A stretch of 64,000 bases of DNA from FLUQ01 sp031550605 (GTDB taxonomy: Bacteria > Desulfobacterota > Desulfovibrionia > Desulfovibrionales > Desulfovibrionaceae), in NCBI GenBank assembly GCA_031550605.1, contig JAVBOK010000037.1, forward strand, positions 15,238 to 79,237, written 5' to 3'. This document shows, one piece after another, positions 43,782-54,650 of this stretch (position 1 is its first letter; each line of letters opens with the position of its first letter). Under the pieces are notes generated by a model, which was not told the DNA's origin, did no database searches, and was given only the letters and a program-made list of their open reading frames with translations. A program made the translations under genes and the position numbers.

Positions 43782-44824
43782 AAGCCGTCATGAAGCTGGC
43801 ACGGGAGCACGGCGCGGTGGACGTCGCGGAGTATGACGGCCCGACGGTTCCCGGCGACGACGAAGTGCTGGTGAGGATCCACAGCGCGGCGCTGTGCGGC
43901 AGCGACATCCACGCGTACGAGTACATATCGTCCTATCGGTCGTTCATGAAGGTGCCCATCGTCCTGGGCCACGAAGGCAGCGGCACCGTGGAGGCCGTGG
44001 GCAGAAACGTCACCGCCTTTGCCGTGGGCGACAGGGTCATGGGGGAATCGAACATCTATTGCGGCAAATGCCGCAACTGCCGCACCGGCATGACCAACAT
44101 CTGCGACGCCAATCTGATGCGCGGCCTGACCACGCCCGGCGTGATGCGCGAATACGCGCTGTTCGCGGAAAAAAACCTGCACGCGATCCCGGAAAACCTC
44201 GGCTTTGACGAGGGCGCGGCGGCCCAGGCCGTCACCGTCAGCGTGCACGGGGTGCTGAATCGCATCCACATCAACGCCGGTGACGCCGTGCTGGTCTCCG
44301 GCGTGGGCATCATCGGCCTGGCCGCGGCCCAGCTGGCCCGCCGCAAAGGGGCGGAGGTCATCCTGTCGGGCACGGATGCGGACGAGGAAAGCCGCATGCC
44401 TGTCGCCCGGCAAATGGGTTTTGCAACAATCAACTGCCAGAAGGCGGACGTCGGTCCGGAATTTCTGGCCCGTTTCGGCCGCAAGGCGGACTTTGTCCTG
44501 GAATGTTCCGGCGCGGCGCCCGCCCTGCTGTCCGCGGCGGACGCCGTGCGCAAGGGCGGCAGCATCCTGCTGCTGGGCCTGCCGGACAAGGAGGTCCTGT
44601 TCCCCTTTGCCAAGGCCGTGCGGGGCGAGATCAACCTGATCAGCAGCTACACCTCGACCTGGGATGATTACGAAAAAACCCTCGGACTGCTCGCGTCGGG
44701 CGCGTTGTCCATCAAGCCGCTGCTGTCGGGGTACCCGGTGGACGATGCCGTGAAGGCCTTTGAAGACGCCGTGAGCAAGGCCGCGGTCAAACCTGTTTTG
44801 CATTTTGTGGAGCAATCGCGATAA
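43778..44824 (+). CDS. zinc-dependent medium-chain alcohol dehydrogenase
   Basis: A 348-residue MDR dehydrogenase related to sorbitol and threonine dehydrogenases. Catalytic zinc ligands are Cys40 (ALCGSDIH) and His65-Glu66 (LGHEG); structural zinc uses Cys95, Cys98, Cys101 and Cys109. The Rossmann nucleotide site is VSGVGIIGLAAAQLA. It would oxidise a secondary or primary alcohol with NAD(P). The gene is coupled to the TRAP permease by a four-base overlap, so its substrate is probably imported by that system or released by the EstB-like hydrolase. Confidence 0.85.
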   Translation: MKAVMKLAREHGAVDVAEYDGPTVPGDDEVLVRIHSAALCGSDIHAYEYISSYRSFMKVPIVLGHEGSGTVEAVGRNVTAFAVGDRVMGESNIYCGKCRNCRTGMTNICDANLMRGLTTPGVMREYALFAEKNLHAIPENLGFDEGAAAQAVTVSVHGVLNRIHINAGDAVLVSGVGIIGLAAAQLARRKGAEVILSGTDADEESRMPVARQMGFATINCQKADVGPEFLARFGRKADFVLECSGAAPALLSAADAVRKGGSILLLGLPDKEVLFPFAKAVRGEINLISSYTSTWDDYEKTLGLLASGALSIKPLLSGYPVDDAVKAFEDAVSKAAVKPVLHFVEQSR

Positions 44825-44847
44825 CCGTCCAACCCAAGGAGATTCCG

Positions 44848-45810
44848 ATGCACCGTGTATTCACCCTGGCGGCAGCGGCCGTTCTTGTCCTGGTCATGGC
44901 GGGTTCAGGCCTGGCCGCGCACAACCTGGTCATCGCCTCGGGCAACTCCGGCGGCACCTATTACTACATCGGCGCCGGCATGGCCAAAATTCTTTCCGAA
45001 AAACTCAAAGACGTGGAAATGACCACGGAAGCCACCACCGGTTCCCCTGTGGAAAACGGGACCTTCACCTCCCGTTCCGTGGAAACGCTGGGCATCTTCA
45101 CCCTTGACGGGGCCTATGCCGCCCTGCACGGCGACAAGAGCAAGGGCTTCAGAAAGCCCATCACCAACCTGGGCATGCTGCAGGCCGGGCACAAGCTGCT
45201 GCTGTACTGGATGGCCCTGGAAAAGTCGGGGATCAGGACCTTCGCGGACGCCAAGGGCAAGCGCATCGGCCTGCCCGTCATCGGCAATACCGCGTATTTC
45301 CAGGCCGTGGCCTTGCTTGATGCGTACGGCATCAAACAGGGCGACTACAGGGGCATTCCCATGACCTACGCCGAACAGGCCGACGCCCTCAAGGACGGCA
45401 ACATCGACATCGCCTGCACCGGCGGGGGCGTTCCCCAGGCCGCGGCCATGGATATTTCCACCACCCACAAGGCCGTGTTCCTGTCCCCGTCCAAAGAGGT
45501 GGAGGCGGAATTGGCCAAGAAATACCCCTACTGGTGGTTTTCGGACATTCCCGCCAATACGTACACCGGCCAGGACAAGCCCGTGCGCGTGTTCACCTCT
45601 CAGGTGTGCATCTTCGCCAACATGGGCATGGGCGAGGATCTGGCCTACCGCCTGACCAAGACCCTGTGCGAAAGCACCAAGGACCTGGCGGGGATCCACG
45701 CGGAAGGCAAGATGTGGTCCGCGGAAACCACCAGGCCCCTGTTTGAAAAGCCCGTGGTCCCGCTCCACCCCGGCGCGGTGAAGTACTATAACGAGCTGTG
45801 GAAGAAATAA
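44848..45810 (+). CDS. TAXI-family TRAP substrate-binding protein
   Basis: A 320-residue periplasmic protein. The signal peptide covers about 1-23 (AAAAVLVLVMAGSGLA), and mature sequence begins LVIASGNSGGTYYYIGAGMAKILSE, the classic TAXI start. It delivers the substrate to the fused TRAP permease two genes upstream. TAXI proteins mostly bind glutamate or small dicarboxylates where known. AAGGAG precedes the ATG, and a strong 15-bp hairpin follows the stop. Confidence 0.9.
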   Translation: MHRVFTLAAAAVLVLVMAGSGLAAHNLVIASGNSGGTYYYIGAGMAKILSEKLKDVEMTTEATTGSPVENGTFTSRSVETLGIFTLDGAYAALHGDKSKGFRKPITNLGMLQAGHKLLLYWMALEKSGIRTFADAKGKRIGLPVIGNTAYFQAVALLDAYGIKQGDYRGIPMTYAEQADALKDGNIDIACTGGGVPQAAAMDISTTHKAVFLSPSKEVEAELAKKYPYWWFSDIPANTYTGQDKPVRVFTSQVCIFANMGMGEDLAYRLTKTLCESTKDLAGIHAEGKMWSAETTRPLFEKPVVPLHPGAVKYYNELWKK

Positions 45811-45816
45811 GCCCCG

Positions 45817-45849
45817 GCCCGCGGAGCGCCCGAAGGGCGTTCCGCGGGC
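45817..45849 (+). terminator. 15-bp hairpin between the TAXI gene and the dehydrogenase
   Basis: Arms 45817-45831 and 45835-45849 are complementary with one G-T pair and a GAA loop. It sits between two genes of one apparent operon, so it may terminate partly or protect the upstream binding-protein mRNA. Confidence 0.55.
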
Positions 45850-45870
45850 GCCCGGCAAAGGAGCATGCGC

Positions 45871-46821
45871 ATGAACGCGTTTGAGCGGATCGCAGTCGTC
45901 GGTTCGGGAATCATGGGGCACGGCATCGCCCTGGTCTGCGCGCGGGGGGGAAAGGCGGTGACGCTGATCGACGTCAGCCGCGACGCCCTGGCCGCCGCCA
46001 GGGAAAAACTGGGGCAGGCCATGCGCCAGCTCGTCGACAGCGACCTTGCCCCCAGGGGCAGCCAGGACGCGGTGCTGGACAGGATCACCTACAGTGACGG
46101 CATGGAGAAGGGCGTTGCCGAAGCGGATCTGGTTTTTGAGGCCGTGCCCGAAAAACTGCCCGTCAAGACAGCCGTGTACGCCGATCTGGAAAAATACTGC
46201 CGGCCGGAAGCGGTTTTTGCCAGCAACACTTCCGGCATACCCATCAACATCTTGTCCGGCCTGACAAAACGGGCGGACAAATTTGTGGGCACCCATTTTT
46301 TCATGCCCGCCCATCTCGTGCCCCTGGTGGAAGTGATCGAGGGCGAAAAGACGCGCGACGACGTGGTGACGGCGGTCATGGCCTTTCTGTCCGCCATGGG
46401 CAAGGCCCCGGTGCGGGTGCGCAAGGACGTGCCGGGTTTCATCGGCAACCGCCTGCAGCACGCGCTGGCCCGCGAAGCCATGTCCCTGGTGCAGAAAGGC
46501 GTGGCCAGCGCCGAGGACGTGGATACCGTGGTCAAGAGCAGCCTGGCTGTGCGGCTGCTGTTCACCGGCCCCATAGAGCAGCGCGATTTCAACGGCCTGG
46601 ACACGCACATGTCCATCGCCGAATATCTGTACAAAGACCTGGAAGACGCCAAAACGCCCCTGCCCATCCTGGCGGACAAGGTGGCCGCCGGAGATCTGGG
46701 CGTGAAGACCGGCAAGGGCTTTCTGGACTGGCGGGAAAAAGACATGGCCGCCGTCACGGCGCAGAAAAACCGGCAGCTTATCGGCGTGCTGAAGCTGCTG
46801 GCCTCGTTCGGCGGGAAATGA
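45871..46821 (+). CDS. 3-hydroxyacyl-CoA dehydrogenase family protein
   Basis: A 316-residue NAD-dependent dehydrogenase. The Rossmann motif is VVGSGIMGHGIA (about 9-20). The catalytic dyad is His142 in GTHFF and Glu154 in PLVEV, with SNTSGIP (about 118) upstream. The usual HFFNP motif reads HFFMP, so the conserved Asn is Met145, a change at a substrate-orienting position. It could oxidise 3-hydroxyadipyl-CoA or another 3-hydroxyacyl-CoA, or act on a free hydroxyacid as in gulonate and carnitine dehydrogenases. An ATG at 45865 is too near AAGGAG (45858-45863), so 45871 is chosen. Last gene of the cluster. Confidence 0.8.
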   Translation: MNAFERIAVVGSGIMGHGIALVCARGGKAVTLIDVSRDALAAAREKLGQAMRQLVDSDLAPRGSQDAVLDRITYSDGMEKGVAEADLVFEAVPEKLPVKTAVYADLEKYCRPEAVFASNTSGIPINILSGLTKRADKFVGTHFFMPAHLVPLVEVIEGEKTRDDVVTAVMAFLSAMGKAPVRVRKDVPGFIGNRLQHALAREAMSLVQKGVASAEDVDTVVKSSLAVRLLFTGPIEQRDFNGLDTHMSIAEYLYKDLEDAKTPLPILADKVAAGDLGVKTGKGFLDWREKDMAAVTAQKNRQLIGVLKLLASFGGK

Positions 46822-46831
46822 ACGGATCAAC

Positions 46832-46856
46832 GTTGAGGGGGCGCCGCCCCCTCAAC
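46832..46856. terminator. perfect palindrome between the dehydrogenase and comM
   Basis: GTTGAGGGGGCG at 46832-46843 pairs with CGCCCCCTCAAC at 46845-46856 around a single C. Placed between convergent genes; belongs to the same GC hairpin class as those at 31051 and 33853. Confidence 0.65.
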
Positions 46857-46912
46857 TCTTCCGGCAGAGGGCCGGTTCTCTGCCTTCCGTTGGGAGATCC
46901 CCCGGCGGATCG

Positions 46913-48451
46913 TCACGCCGGCCGGTCCAGGGTGCGGCAGTTGACGGCTTCCGCCATGTGCGGGGCGCGGATGTCCGGCGCGTTCTCCAGGTCCGCGATG
47001 GTCCGGGCGATGCGCAGGATGCGCGTATACGCCCTGGCGGAGAGGGCCAGGGCCCGCACGGCCCGGCCCAGAAAGGCCGCGCCTTCGGCATCCAGGCGGC
47101 AGAATTCCTCCAGCGCGCCGCCGGAAAGGTCCGCGTTGACGCGGCAGACGGTTCCGCCCCTGTTCAGGGCGGCGTAGCGTTCCGTCTGGACGCGCCGCGC
47201 GGCGGCGACGCGCTCCAGCATGGCCGCGGAGGTTTCGCCCGCGCCGCCGGACGCCAGATCGTCATACTCCACGGCGGGCACTTCCACATGCAGGTCGATG
47301 CGGTCCAGCAGCGGGCCGGAAAGTTTCGCCCGGTACCGTTTGATTTCGTCCGCCCGGCAGGCGCAGCGCTTGCGCTGGTCGGTCAGATAGCCGCAGGGGC
47401 AGGGGTTCATGGACGCCACCAGCATGAAATCGGCCGGATAGCTCAGGGCGCCGGATGCGCGGGAGATGGTGACCGTTCCGTCTTCCAGCGGCTGGCGCAG
47501 GGTTTCCAGGGCCTGTTTGTGGAATTCCGGCAACTCGTCCAGAAACAGCACCCCGCGGTGGGCCAGCGACACTTCGCCGGGGCGGGGGTAGGCGCCGCCG
47601 CCCACCAGGCCCACGTGCGAGATGGTGTGGTGGGGCGAACGGAAAGGCCGCCGGGCCACAAGGGAACCGCCCCTGCCCAGCATGCCCGCCACGCTGTACA
47701 CGGTGGACACTTCCAGCGCCTCGTCGAAGGTCAGGGGCGGCAGCACGGTGGGGATGCGCTGGGCCAGCATGGTTTTGCCGCTGCCCGGCGGGCCGAGGAA
47801 CAGCAGATTGTGGCCGCCGGCGGCGGCGATCTCGATGGCCCGCTTGGCGTGTTCCTGCCCTTTCACTTCCGCGAAATCCAGGGGAAATGCGAACTGTTCC
47901 GCCCGCGGCGCGCGGAACGCCGCCGCCGGAACGGGCGTGTCCCCGGCCAGGTGGGCGACGGCCTGGGCCAGGCCGGACACGGGGTACACGGCCAGGCCTT
48001 CGACAACGGCCGCTTCTTCCGCGTTGTCCGCCGGAACCAGCAGGCCCTTCATGCCTTTTTCCCGCGCCAGGACCGCGATGGGCAAAATGCCGGGCACGGG
48101 GGCCACTTCGCCGGTCAGCGACAGTTCGCCGGCCAGCATGAATTCCGCCAGCCGCCCGGCGGGCAGAATTCCCGCCGCGGCCAGCAGGCCCACGGCCAGG
48201 GGCAGGTCATAGGCGCTGCCTTCCTTGCGGCGGTCGGCCGGGGCCAGGTTGACGGTGATCCGGGCCGGGGGCAGGCGGAAATTGCTGTTGCGCAGGGCCG
48301 CGAACACGCGCTCGCGCGCTTCGCGCACGGCCCCTTCCACCAGGCCCACCATGTTGAACGAGGGCAGGCCCGCCTTGTGCATGTCCACTTCCAGATCCAC
48401 CGGAAAGGCGTGGATTCCGTGCAACCCCGCACAGGCCACTTGAACGATCAT
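46913..48451 (-). CDS. comM: YifB/ComM-family AAA+ ATPase (Mg chelatase-like)
   Basis: A 512-residue hexameric ATPase. An N-terminal ChlI-like domain (PSFNMVGLVEGAVREARERV) precedes the AAA+ core with Walker A GPPGSGKT (about 217-224), Walker B VLFLDELPEF, and a Cys-rich insert CPCGYLTDQRKRCAC. The C-terminal Mg-chelatase domain covers about 400-505. In Haemophilus and others ComM is a branch-migration helicase for natural transformation. The longer frame upstream is non-coding in character; MIVQVACAGLHGI starts the family, though the ribosome site is weak. Confidence 0.9.
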   Translation of the reverse strand: MIVQVACAGLHGIHAFPVDLEVDMHKAGLPSFNMVGLVEGAVREARERVFAALRNSNFRLPPARITVNLAPADRRKEGSAYDLPLAVGLLAAAGILPAGRLAEFMLAGELSLTGEVAPVPGILPIAVLAREKGMKGLLVPADNAEEAAVVEGLAVYPVSGLAQAVAHLAGDTPVPAAAFRAPRAEQFAFPLDFAEVKGQEHAKRAIEIAAAGGHNLLFLGPPGSGKTMLAQRIPTVLPPLTFDEALEVSTVYSVAGMLGRGGSLVARRPFRSPHHTISHVGLVGGGAYPRPGEVSLAHRGVLFLDELPEFHKQALETLRQPLEDGTVTISRASGALSYPADFMLVASMNPCPCGYLTDQRKRCACRADEIKRYRAKLSGPLLDRIDLHVEVPAVEYDDLASGGAGETSAAMLERVAAARRVQTERYAALNRGGTVCRVNADLSGGALEEFCRLDAEGAAFLGRAVRALALSARAYTRILRIARTIADLENAPDIRAPHMAEAVNCRTLDRPA

Positions 48452-48868
48452 GAAAACCGCCTTGTACCGGCCGGACGGGGGAAGGCGCCGCCGGTTTTTT
48501 CCTGGTTCAGCCGATTGGACGCGGGGCACCGCGGATCCGTACGCGATCCACGGCGGGTGCATGGTTGTTCCGCAACATTCCGGCATTGCCCCGGCAAGCG
48601 GTGCCTGACCGCGGGGCCGTGCGGAACAGGCCGGATGAAGCTGACGGATACTTCCATACGTCGCGCGGACGGTAATGGCAAGGTGCGGAAACATCCGGGC
48701 GGCCGGGGACCTCTCCCGCCCCGGCCCGGAAAGAGGGCCAAAGGCGCTTGACACGGATTTCCATGTGGGAGACAGGGATAGCGTATCGGGCATTGGTTCA
48801 TTCTTCCCGCGGCGCGCGCGAAATGGAAAGCGCATGCCGCGGATCAATTCGCTTTTCGCGGGGTCAGT
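48452..48868. other. intergenic region between divergent comM and a chemoreceptor
   Basis: 417 bp with no convincing gene. GGCCGGGG (48701-48708) pairs with CCCCGGCC (48719-48726). TTGACA at 48748-48753 is a perfect -35 hexamer on the plus strand, but I could not find a -10 at the right distance. Confidence 0.5.
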
Positions 48869-51256
48869 ATGAAACTTCTATGGAAACTCGCCATCCCTCA
48901 GGTCGTGATCGTGCTGGGCCTCGGCATTGCCAGCTACTTTGTCATCGGTTCTTTTTTTGATGCCATGCGCGAACGCTATGTGCATGATATCGTGGAAAAC
49001 CGCTTCAAGCGCGTGGAATCGGATATCGCGGCCAACGCCCAGCGGGCCGTGGACACGTCCGCGATTTTCTCGCGGCTGCCCGAGGTGGCGGCGGCATACG
49101 CCATCGCCCTGGGGGGCGACATTGATGATGAAAAATCGCCGGCGGTCCAGAAAGCGCGGGAAAAACTCCGGAAGGATCTCGCTCCCATGCTTGCGAGCTA
49201 CGAAGCACACGCCGGCGCGAAAATGCAGCTGCATTTCCACCTGCCCAACGGCCGCAGCCTCGTCCGCCTGTGGCGGGACAGGCAGGCCAGGGTCGGCGGC
49301 GCGTGGGTGGATATTTCCGACGACCTTTCTTCCTTCCGGCCCACGGTCATGGAAGCGAACAGGAGCGGCCGGGCCGTGAAGGGCATTGAGCTCGGCAGCG
49401 GGGGCATCGCTCTGCGCGGGGTTGTCCCCGTGACCGGCCCGGACGGGAAGCAACTCGGCTCCGTGGAAGTGCTGCAGAATTTTTCGCCCATACTCGCGGC
49501 GGCCGCCGGGGACGGGCGGATCGAGATGGCGCTCTATATCAACGCGGATCAGCTCGGCATCGCCACCGAACTGCAGGATCAGGCCAAAAATCCGCGCGTG
49601 GGCGACTTTGTGCGGGCCACGCAGCCCAAGGACAAGAATTTCGAACCCTTCGTCACCCCGGAACTGCTCCGGACGGGCAGACAGGCCAGCACCTTCGCCA
49701 TGCACGGCTCCCTGGCCCTGGCCACGCTGCCGCTCAAGGATTACCGGGGCGCGCATATCGGCGTGCTCGTCTGCGCCATGCGGACGGATGCCATCACCGC
49801 CATGGCCGACAAGGCGGAACTCATCCTCGTGCTCATGCTCGCGGGCATGGCTTTCGCGCCGATTCTCGCGCTGCTGCTCGGCCTGCGCGTGTGGGTGGCG
49901 CGGCCCCTGGCCGCCATCCGGGCGAAGATGCGCGATATCGCCAGGGGCTGGGGGGATCTGGCGGAAGAGCCGGCCGGGCGGCGTACCGACGAGATCGGCG
50001 AGCTGGATCGTTTGTTCAGGACCTTCACCGCCAAGCTGGACTCCATGCTTGAGGACACCTCCGGCTACATCGGCATGCTCAACAATGTGCCCGACCCGAT
50101 TTTCATGGTCAATGAAGAGTTCCGCATCGTGCGCGCCAACAAGGCCATGGCGGAACTGCTGCGCGTTCCGGAAGAGGAGCGGACCCGCTCCGGTTTCGTG
50201 TACCCCACGCCCGAGTACGCGGTGGAAATGGCCCGGCGGGGCGCCCTGCCCGAGTCGGGGGTCATCGAACTGCCCCTGGACGGCAACACCCTGTTCATCA
50301 AGCCTTCCAGCAGCCGCCTGGCCGACGCTTCGGGCAGGAACGCGGGGTATGTCGTCGTGGCCAGCGCGGTCACCGATCTGGTGAATTCCGAGCGCGCGAT
50401 CAACGAACAGCTCGCGCGCATCACCAGCGTGAACCGGGCCACGCGCGAGGCCGCGGAACAACTGGCCCGCGCCACGGAAGATCTCGGCTCCCAGTTCGGC
50501 AACGTGCTGCAGGCCATCGGCCTGCAGCACGACCGTCTGGGCGAGACGGTGAGCGCCATGGAACACATGAACGGTTCCGTGCGCGATGTGGCGAGAAGGG
50601 CGGCCGAGACGGCGGACCAATCGTTGTCCGCGCGGGAAAAGGCCGCGCAAGGCGCGAAAATTGTGGAAGAATCCTTGAAGGCCATTACCCTGGTCAACGA
50701 GCAGGCGGCAAAGCTCAAAGAATCCATGCGCGACCTCGGCAACCAGGCCCAGGGCATCGGAGCAGTGCTCGGCGTGATCACCGACATCGCCGACCAGACG
50801 AACCTGCTCGCGCTGAACGCGGCCATTGAGGCGGCCAGAGCCGGGGATGCGGGACGCGGGTTCGCCGTTGTGGCGGACGAGGTGCGCAAGCTTGCGGAAA
50901 AAACCATGGAAGCCACCGGCCGGGTGGAAACGGCGATTTCCTCCATTCAGGAAGGGGCCCAGAACGCCGTGCTCGTGGTGGATGAAACAGGCCGGCTGGT
51001 GGACCGGGCCAACGAACTGGCGGCGCGCTCCGGCGAGGCGCTGGGCAGCATAGTCAGCCTGACGGCGGCCTCTTCCGAGCAGGTGCAGGGCATAGCCAAG
51101 GCGGCGGAGAAGCAATCCGCCACCAGCGAGCAGATCAACCAGGCCATTGACGAAGTGGCGGCCATGGGGCGGAGCGTGGCGGACAGAATGGAAATTTCGG
51201 CCAAAGCCGTGGAGGAACTGGCGACCTTATCCGGGCGGCTGGACAGGCTGTCGTAG
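48869..51256 (+). CDS. methyl-accepting chemotaxis protein with periplasmic sensor and PAS domain
   Basis: A 795-residue chemoreceptor. Membrane helix 1 is at about 8-30 and helix 2 at about 317-345, enclosing a sensor domain of nearly 290 residues, the size of a double-Cache module. A HAMP domain (about 338-392), a PAS domain (about 400-505, MLNNVPDPIFMVNEEFRIVRANKAM) and a signalling domain (about 530-795) follow. The hairpin tip that contacts CheA/CheW is TNLLALNAAIEAARAGDAGRGFAVVADEVRKLAE. No CheR-binding pentapeptide ends the protein. Ligand unknown. Single gene followed by a hairpin. Confidence 0.9.
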   Translation: MKLLWKLAIPQVVIVLGLGIASYFVIGSFFDAMRERYVHDIVENRFKRVESDIAANAQRAVDTSAIFSRLPEVAAAYAIALGGDIDDEKSPAVQKAREKLRKDLAPMLASYEAHAGAKMQLHFHLPNGRSLVRLWRDRQARVGGAWVDISDDLSSFRPTVMEANRSGRAVKGIELGSGGIALRGVVPVTGPDGKQLGSVEVLQNFSPILAAAAGDGRIEMALYINADQLGIATELQDQAKNPRVGDFVRATQPKDKNFEPFVTPELLRTGRQASTFAMHGSLALATLPLKDYRGAHIGVLVCAMRTDAITAMADKAELILVLMLAGMAFAPILALLLGLRVWVARPLAAIRAKMRDIARGWGDLAEEPAGRRTDEIGELDRLFRTFTAKLDSMLEDTSGYIGMLNNVPDPIFMVNEEFRIVRANKAMAELLRVPEEERTRSGFVYPTPEYAVEMARRGALPESGVIELPLDGNTLFIKPSSSRLADASGRNAGYVVVASAVTDLVNSERAINEQLARITSVNRATREAAEQLARATEDLGSQFGNVLQAIGLQHDRLGETVSAMEHMNGSVRDVARRAAETADQSLSAREKAAQGAKIVEESLKAITLVNEQAAKLKESMRDLGNQAQGIGAVLGVITDIADQTNLLALNAAIEAARAGDAGRGFAVVADEVRKLAEKTMEATGRVETAISSIQEGAQNAVLVVDETGRLVDRANELAARSGEALGSIVSLTAASSEQVQGIAKAAEKQSATSEQINQAIDEVAAMGRSVADRMEISAKAVEELATLSGRLDRLS

Positions 51257-51647
51257 GGGGAACGCGGGCGCGGCCGGCTTTTCTTTGGCCGGCCGCGGTC
51301 ATTTCACCGGCCGCAGCCTGTCCGCATCCGTGCTTTTGCGGGCGGCGGCAGGCAGCGTATCGCCCGCCACGACCAGCCCCTGGCAGGTACCCGTCGCCAA
51401 TGCCGGGCGTCCGGACGGCCCGGGCCACGGCCGCATCGTTGGGCGGAACGCTGGCGGACCGCACGGGGGCCGGTTTTCGCCGGCGGGGGAAAAGGGCGCC
51501 CCGGCAACGGCGTGTCCGGCGTTCAGGGCCGCGAGGAGAAAGCCGGAACACCCAGAAACCGGAAACCGCGCATGGCCGGCCCTCCGGACACGGTAGTCCG
51601 GAAACCGCGCGCCGCCGGAGCAGGGCCGCTTTGCCGGAAGGGCGGCG
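51257..51647. other. intergenic region between convergent chemoreceptor and lepB
   Basis: 391 bp without a convincing gene. It opens with the hairpin at 51270-51296; the rest is GC-rich with arginine/proline-rich spurious frames. Confidence 0.5.
51270..51296 (+). terminator. hairpin after the chemoreceptor gene
   Basis: GCGGCCGGC at 51270-51278 pairs with GCCGGCCGC at 51288-51296, with a T-rich loop. Little T follows. Confidence 0.5.
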
Positions 51648-52244
51648 CTACCGGAGCATGGTCCCGATGCGGTTCCAGCGTACTTCGGTGAAGCTTTTCC
51701 AGGACCAGTAAATGATCCAGGCTTTGCCCTGGATGTTTTCGCGCGGCACGAATCCCCATTCGCGCGAATCCGCCGAGCCGTCGCGGTTGTCGCCCATGAC
51801 GAAGTATTTGCCCGCCGGCACGACCACGGGCCGCATGTTGTCGCGCCAGGGCGGGCCCTGGCCGGCATCGATATGCTGGATATAGGATTCCACGACCTTT
51901 TCGCCGTTGCGGTACAGCTGTTTGTTCCGCACCTCGATCACGTCGCCGGGCACGCCCACGATGCGCTTGATGTAATCCTCGGAGGGGTCCCGGGGATACT
52001 TGAAAACGATGATGTCCCCGCGCTGCGGGTCGCCGATATGGACGATTTCCCTGTCGGTGAAGGGGATCTTGATGCCGTAGTCGAAACGGGTCACCAGCAG
52101 ATAATCGCCGATCTGCAGGGTTTCGAGCATGGATCCGGACGGGATTTTATACGCCTGCACCACAAAAGCGCGGATGACGAGGGCCAGGACAATGGCCACC
52201 AGCAGGGCTTCGGTATATTCCCAGATGACATTTCTCTGTTTCAT
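51648..52244 (-). CDS. lepB: signal peptidase I
   Basis: A 198-residue membrane-bound serine protease that removes signal peptides from exported proteins. An N-terminal membrane helix (about 11-30) is followed by the catalytic Ser38 in YKIPSGSM and Lys93 in DYIKRIVG, the Ser/Lys dyad of the family, and GDNRDGSADSREWG near the C-terminus. The start at 52242-52244 is chosen over one 17 codons upstream because GGAG lies seven bases before it. It follows lepA on the same strand, the lepA-lepB order seen in E. coli. Confidence 0.95.
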   Translation of the reverse strand: MKQRNVIWEYTEALLVAIVLALVIRAFVVQAYKIPSGSMLETLQIGDYLLVTRFDYGIKIPFTDREIVHIGDPQRGDIIVFKYPRDPSEDYIKRIVGVPGDVIEVRNKQLYRNGEKVVESYIQHIDAGQGPPWRDNMRPVVVPAGKYFVMGDNRDGSADSREWGFVPRENIQGKAWIIYWSWKSFTEVRWNRIGTMLR

Positions 52245-52319
52245 TATGAACTCCGCAACGGCATGCAATTCCGGCGGAATGTCGGCGGCCTGCATGACTG
52301 TGCGTCCGTATCCTGTTCC

Positions 52320-54125
<1,806 letters not shown>

Positions 54126-54306
54126 AGGCCTTCCTGATCATAAAAGTGCGGGCATACATACACGCAAACACAATGGAAGTCGAGGATGCGGGACAACGCG
54201 GTTCGCCCTTGCGGTCCGGCGCATGCCGCCGGAACCGCGAGCAACCGGCGGAATCGTATCCGAAACTGGCGGGAGGGGGAAGAGGGGCCCGCTGCCGGGC
54301 GCGGCG

Positions 54307-54642
54307 CTATTTCAGGTCCAGCAGGCTTTTGCGCAGACCGTCGAGCCTGCCGGCCAGATCGTCGAACAGCGCGGCCGCGCTGTTTCCGTCGCCGTCACGG
54401 CAGGCGATTTCCAGTTTATAGGCGACATCGCGCGTTTCTTCCGCCCCGACGCCGGCGCAGTTGCTTTTCAGCGAATGGGCCAGGCGCCGGGCTTCCTGCC
54501 AGTCACGGCTCTGCACGCGTTCGCCCAGCGACGCCCTGGTTTCCGGAATGGCGTCGGCGAAAAAACGGGCGATTTCCAGATAAAGAGCCCGGTCCCCTAT
54601 TCGCTCGACGGCTTCGTCTATGCGCAGGTTTTCGCCGGGCAT
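54307..54642 (-). CDS. stand-alone Hpt (histidine phosphotransfer) protein, small
   Basis: A 111-residue protein made of one Hpt four-helix domain. The phosphorylated histidine lies in LAHSLKSNCAGVGA. Such proteins pass phosphate between a hybrid kinase and a response regulator; no kinase or regulator is adjacent. GAGGA lies inside the end of the upstream Hpt gene, and only eight bases separate the two, so they are co-transcribed. Confidence 0.8.
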   Translation of the reverse strand: MPGENLRIDEAVERIGDRALYLEIARFFADAIPETRASLGERVQSRDWQEARRLAHSLKSNCAGVGAEETRDVAYKLEIACRDGDGNSAAALFDDLAGRLDGLRKSLLDLK

Positions 54643-54650
54643 GGCTGTCC

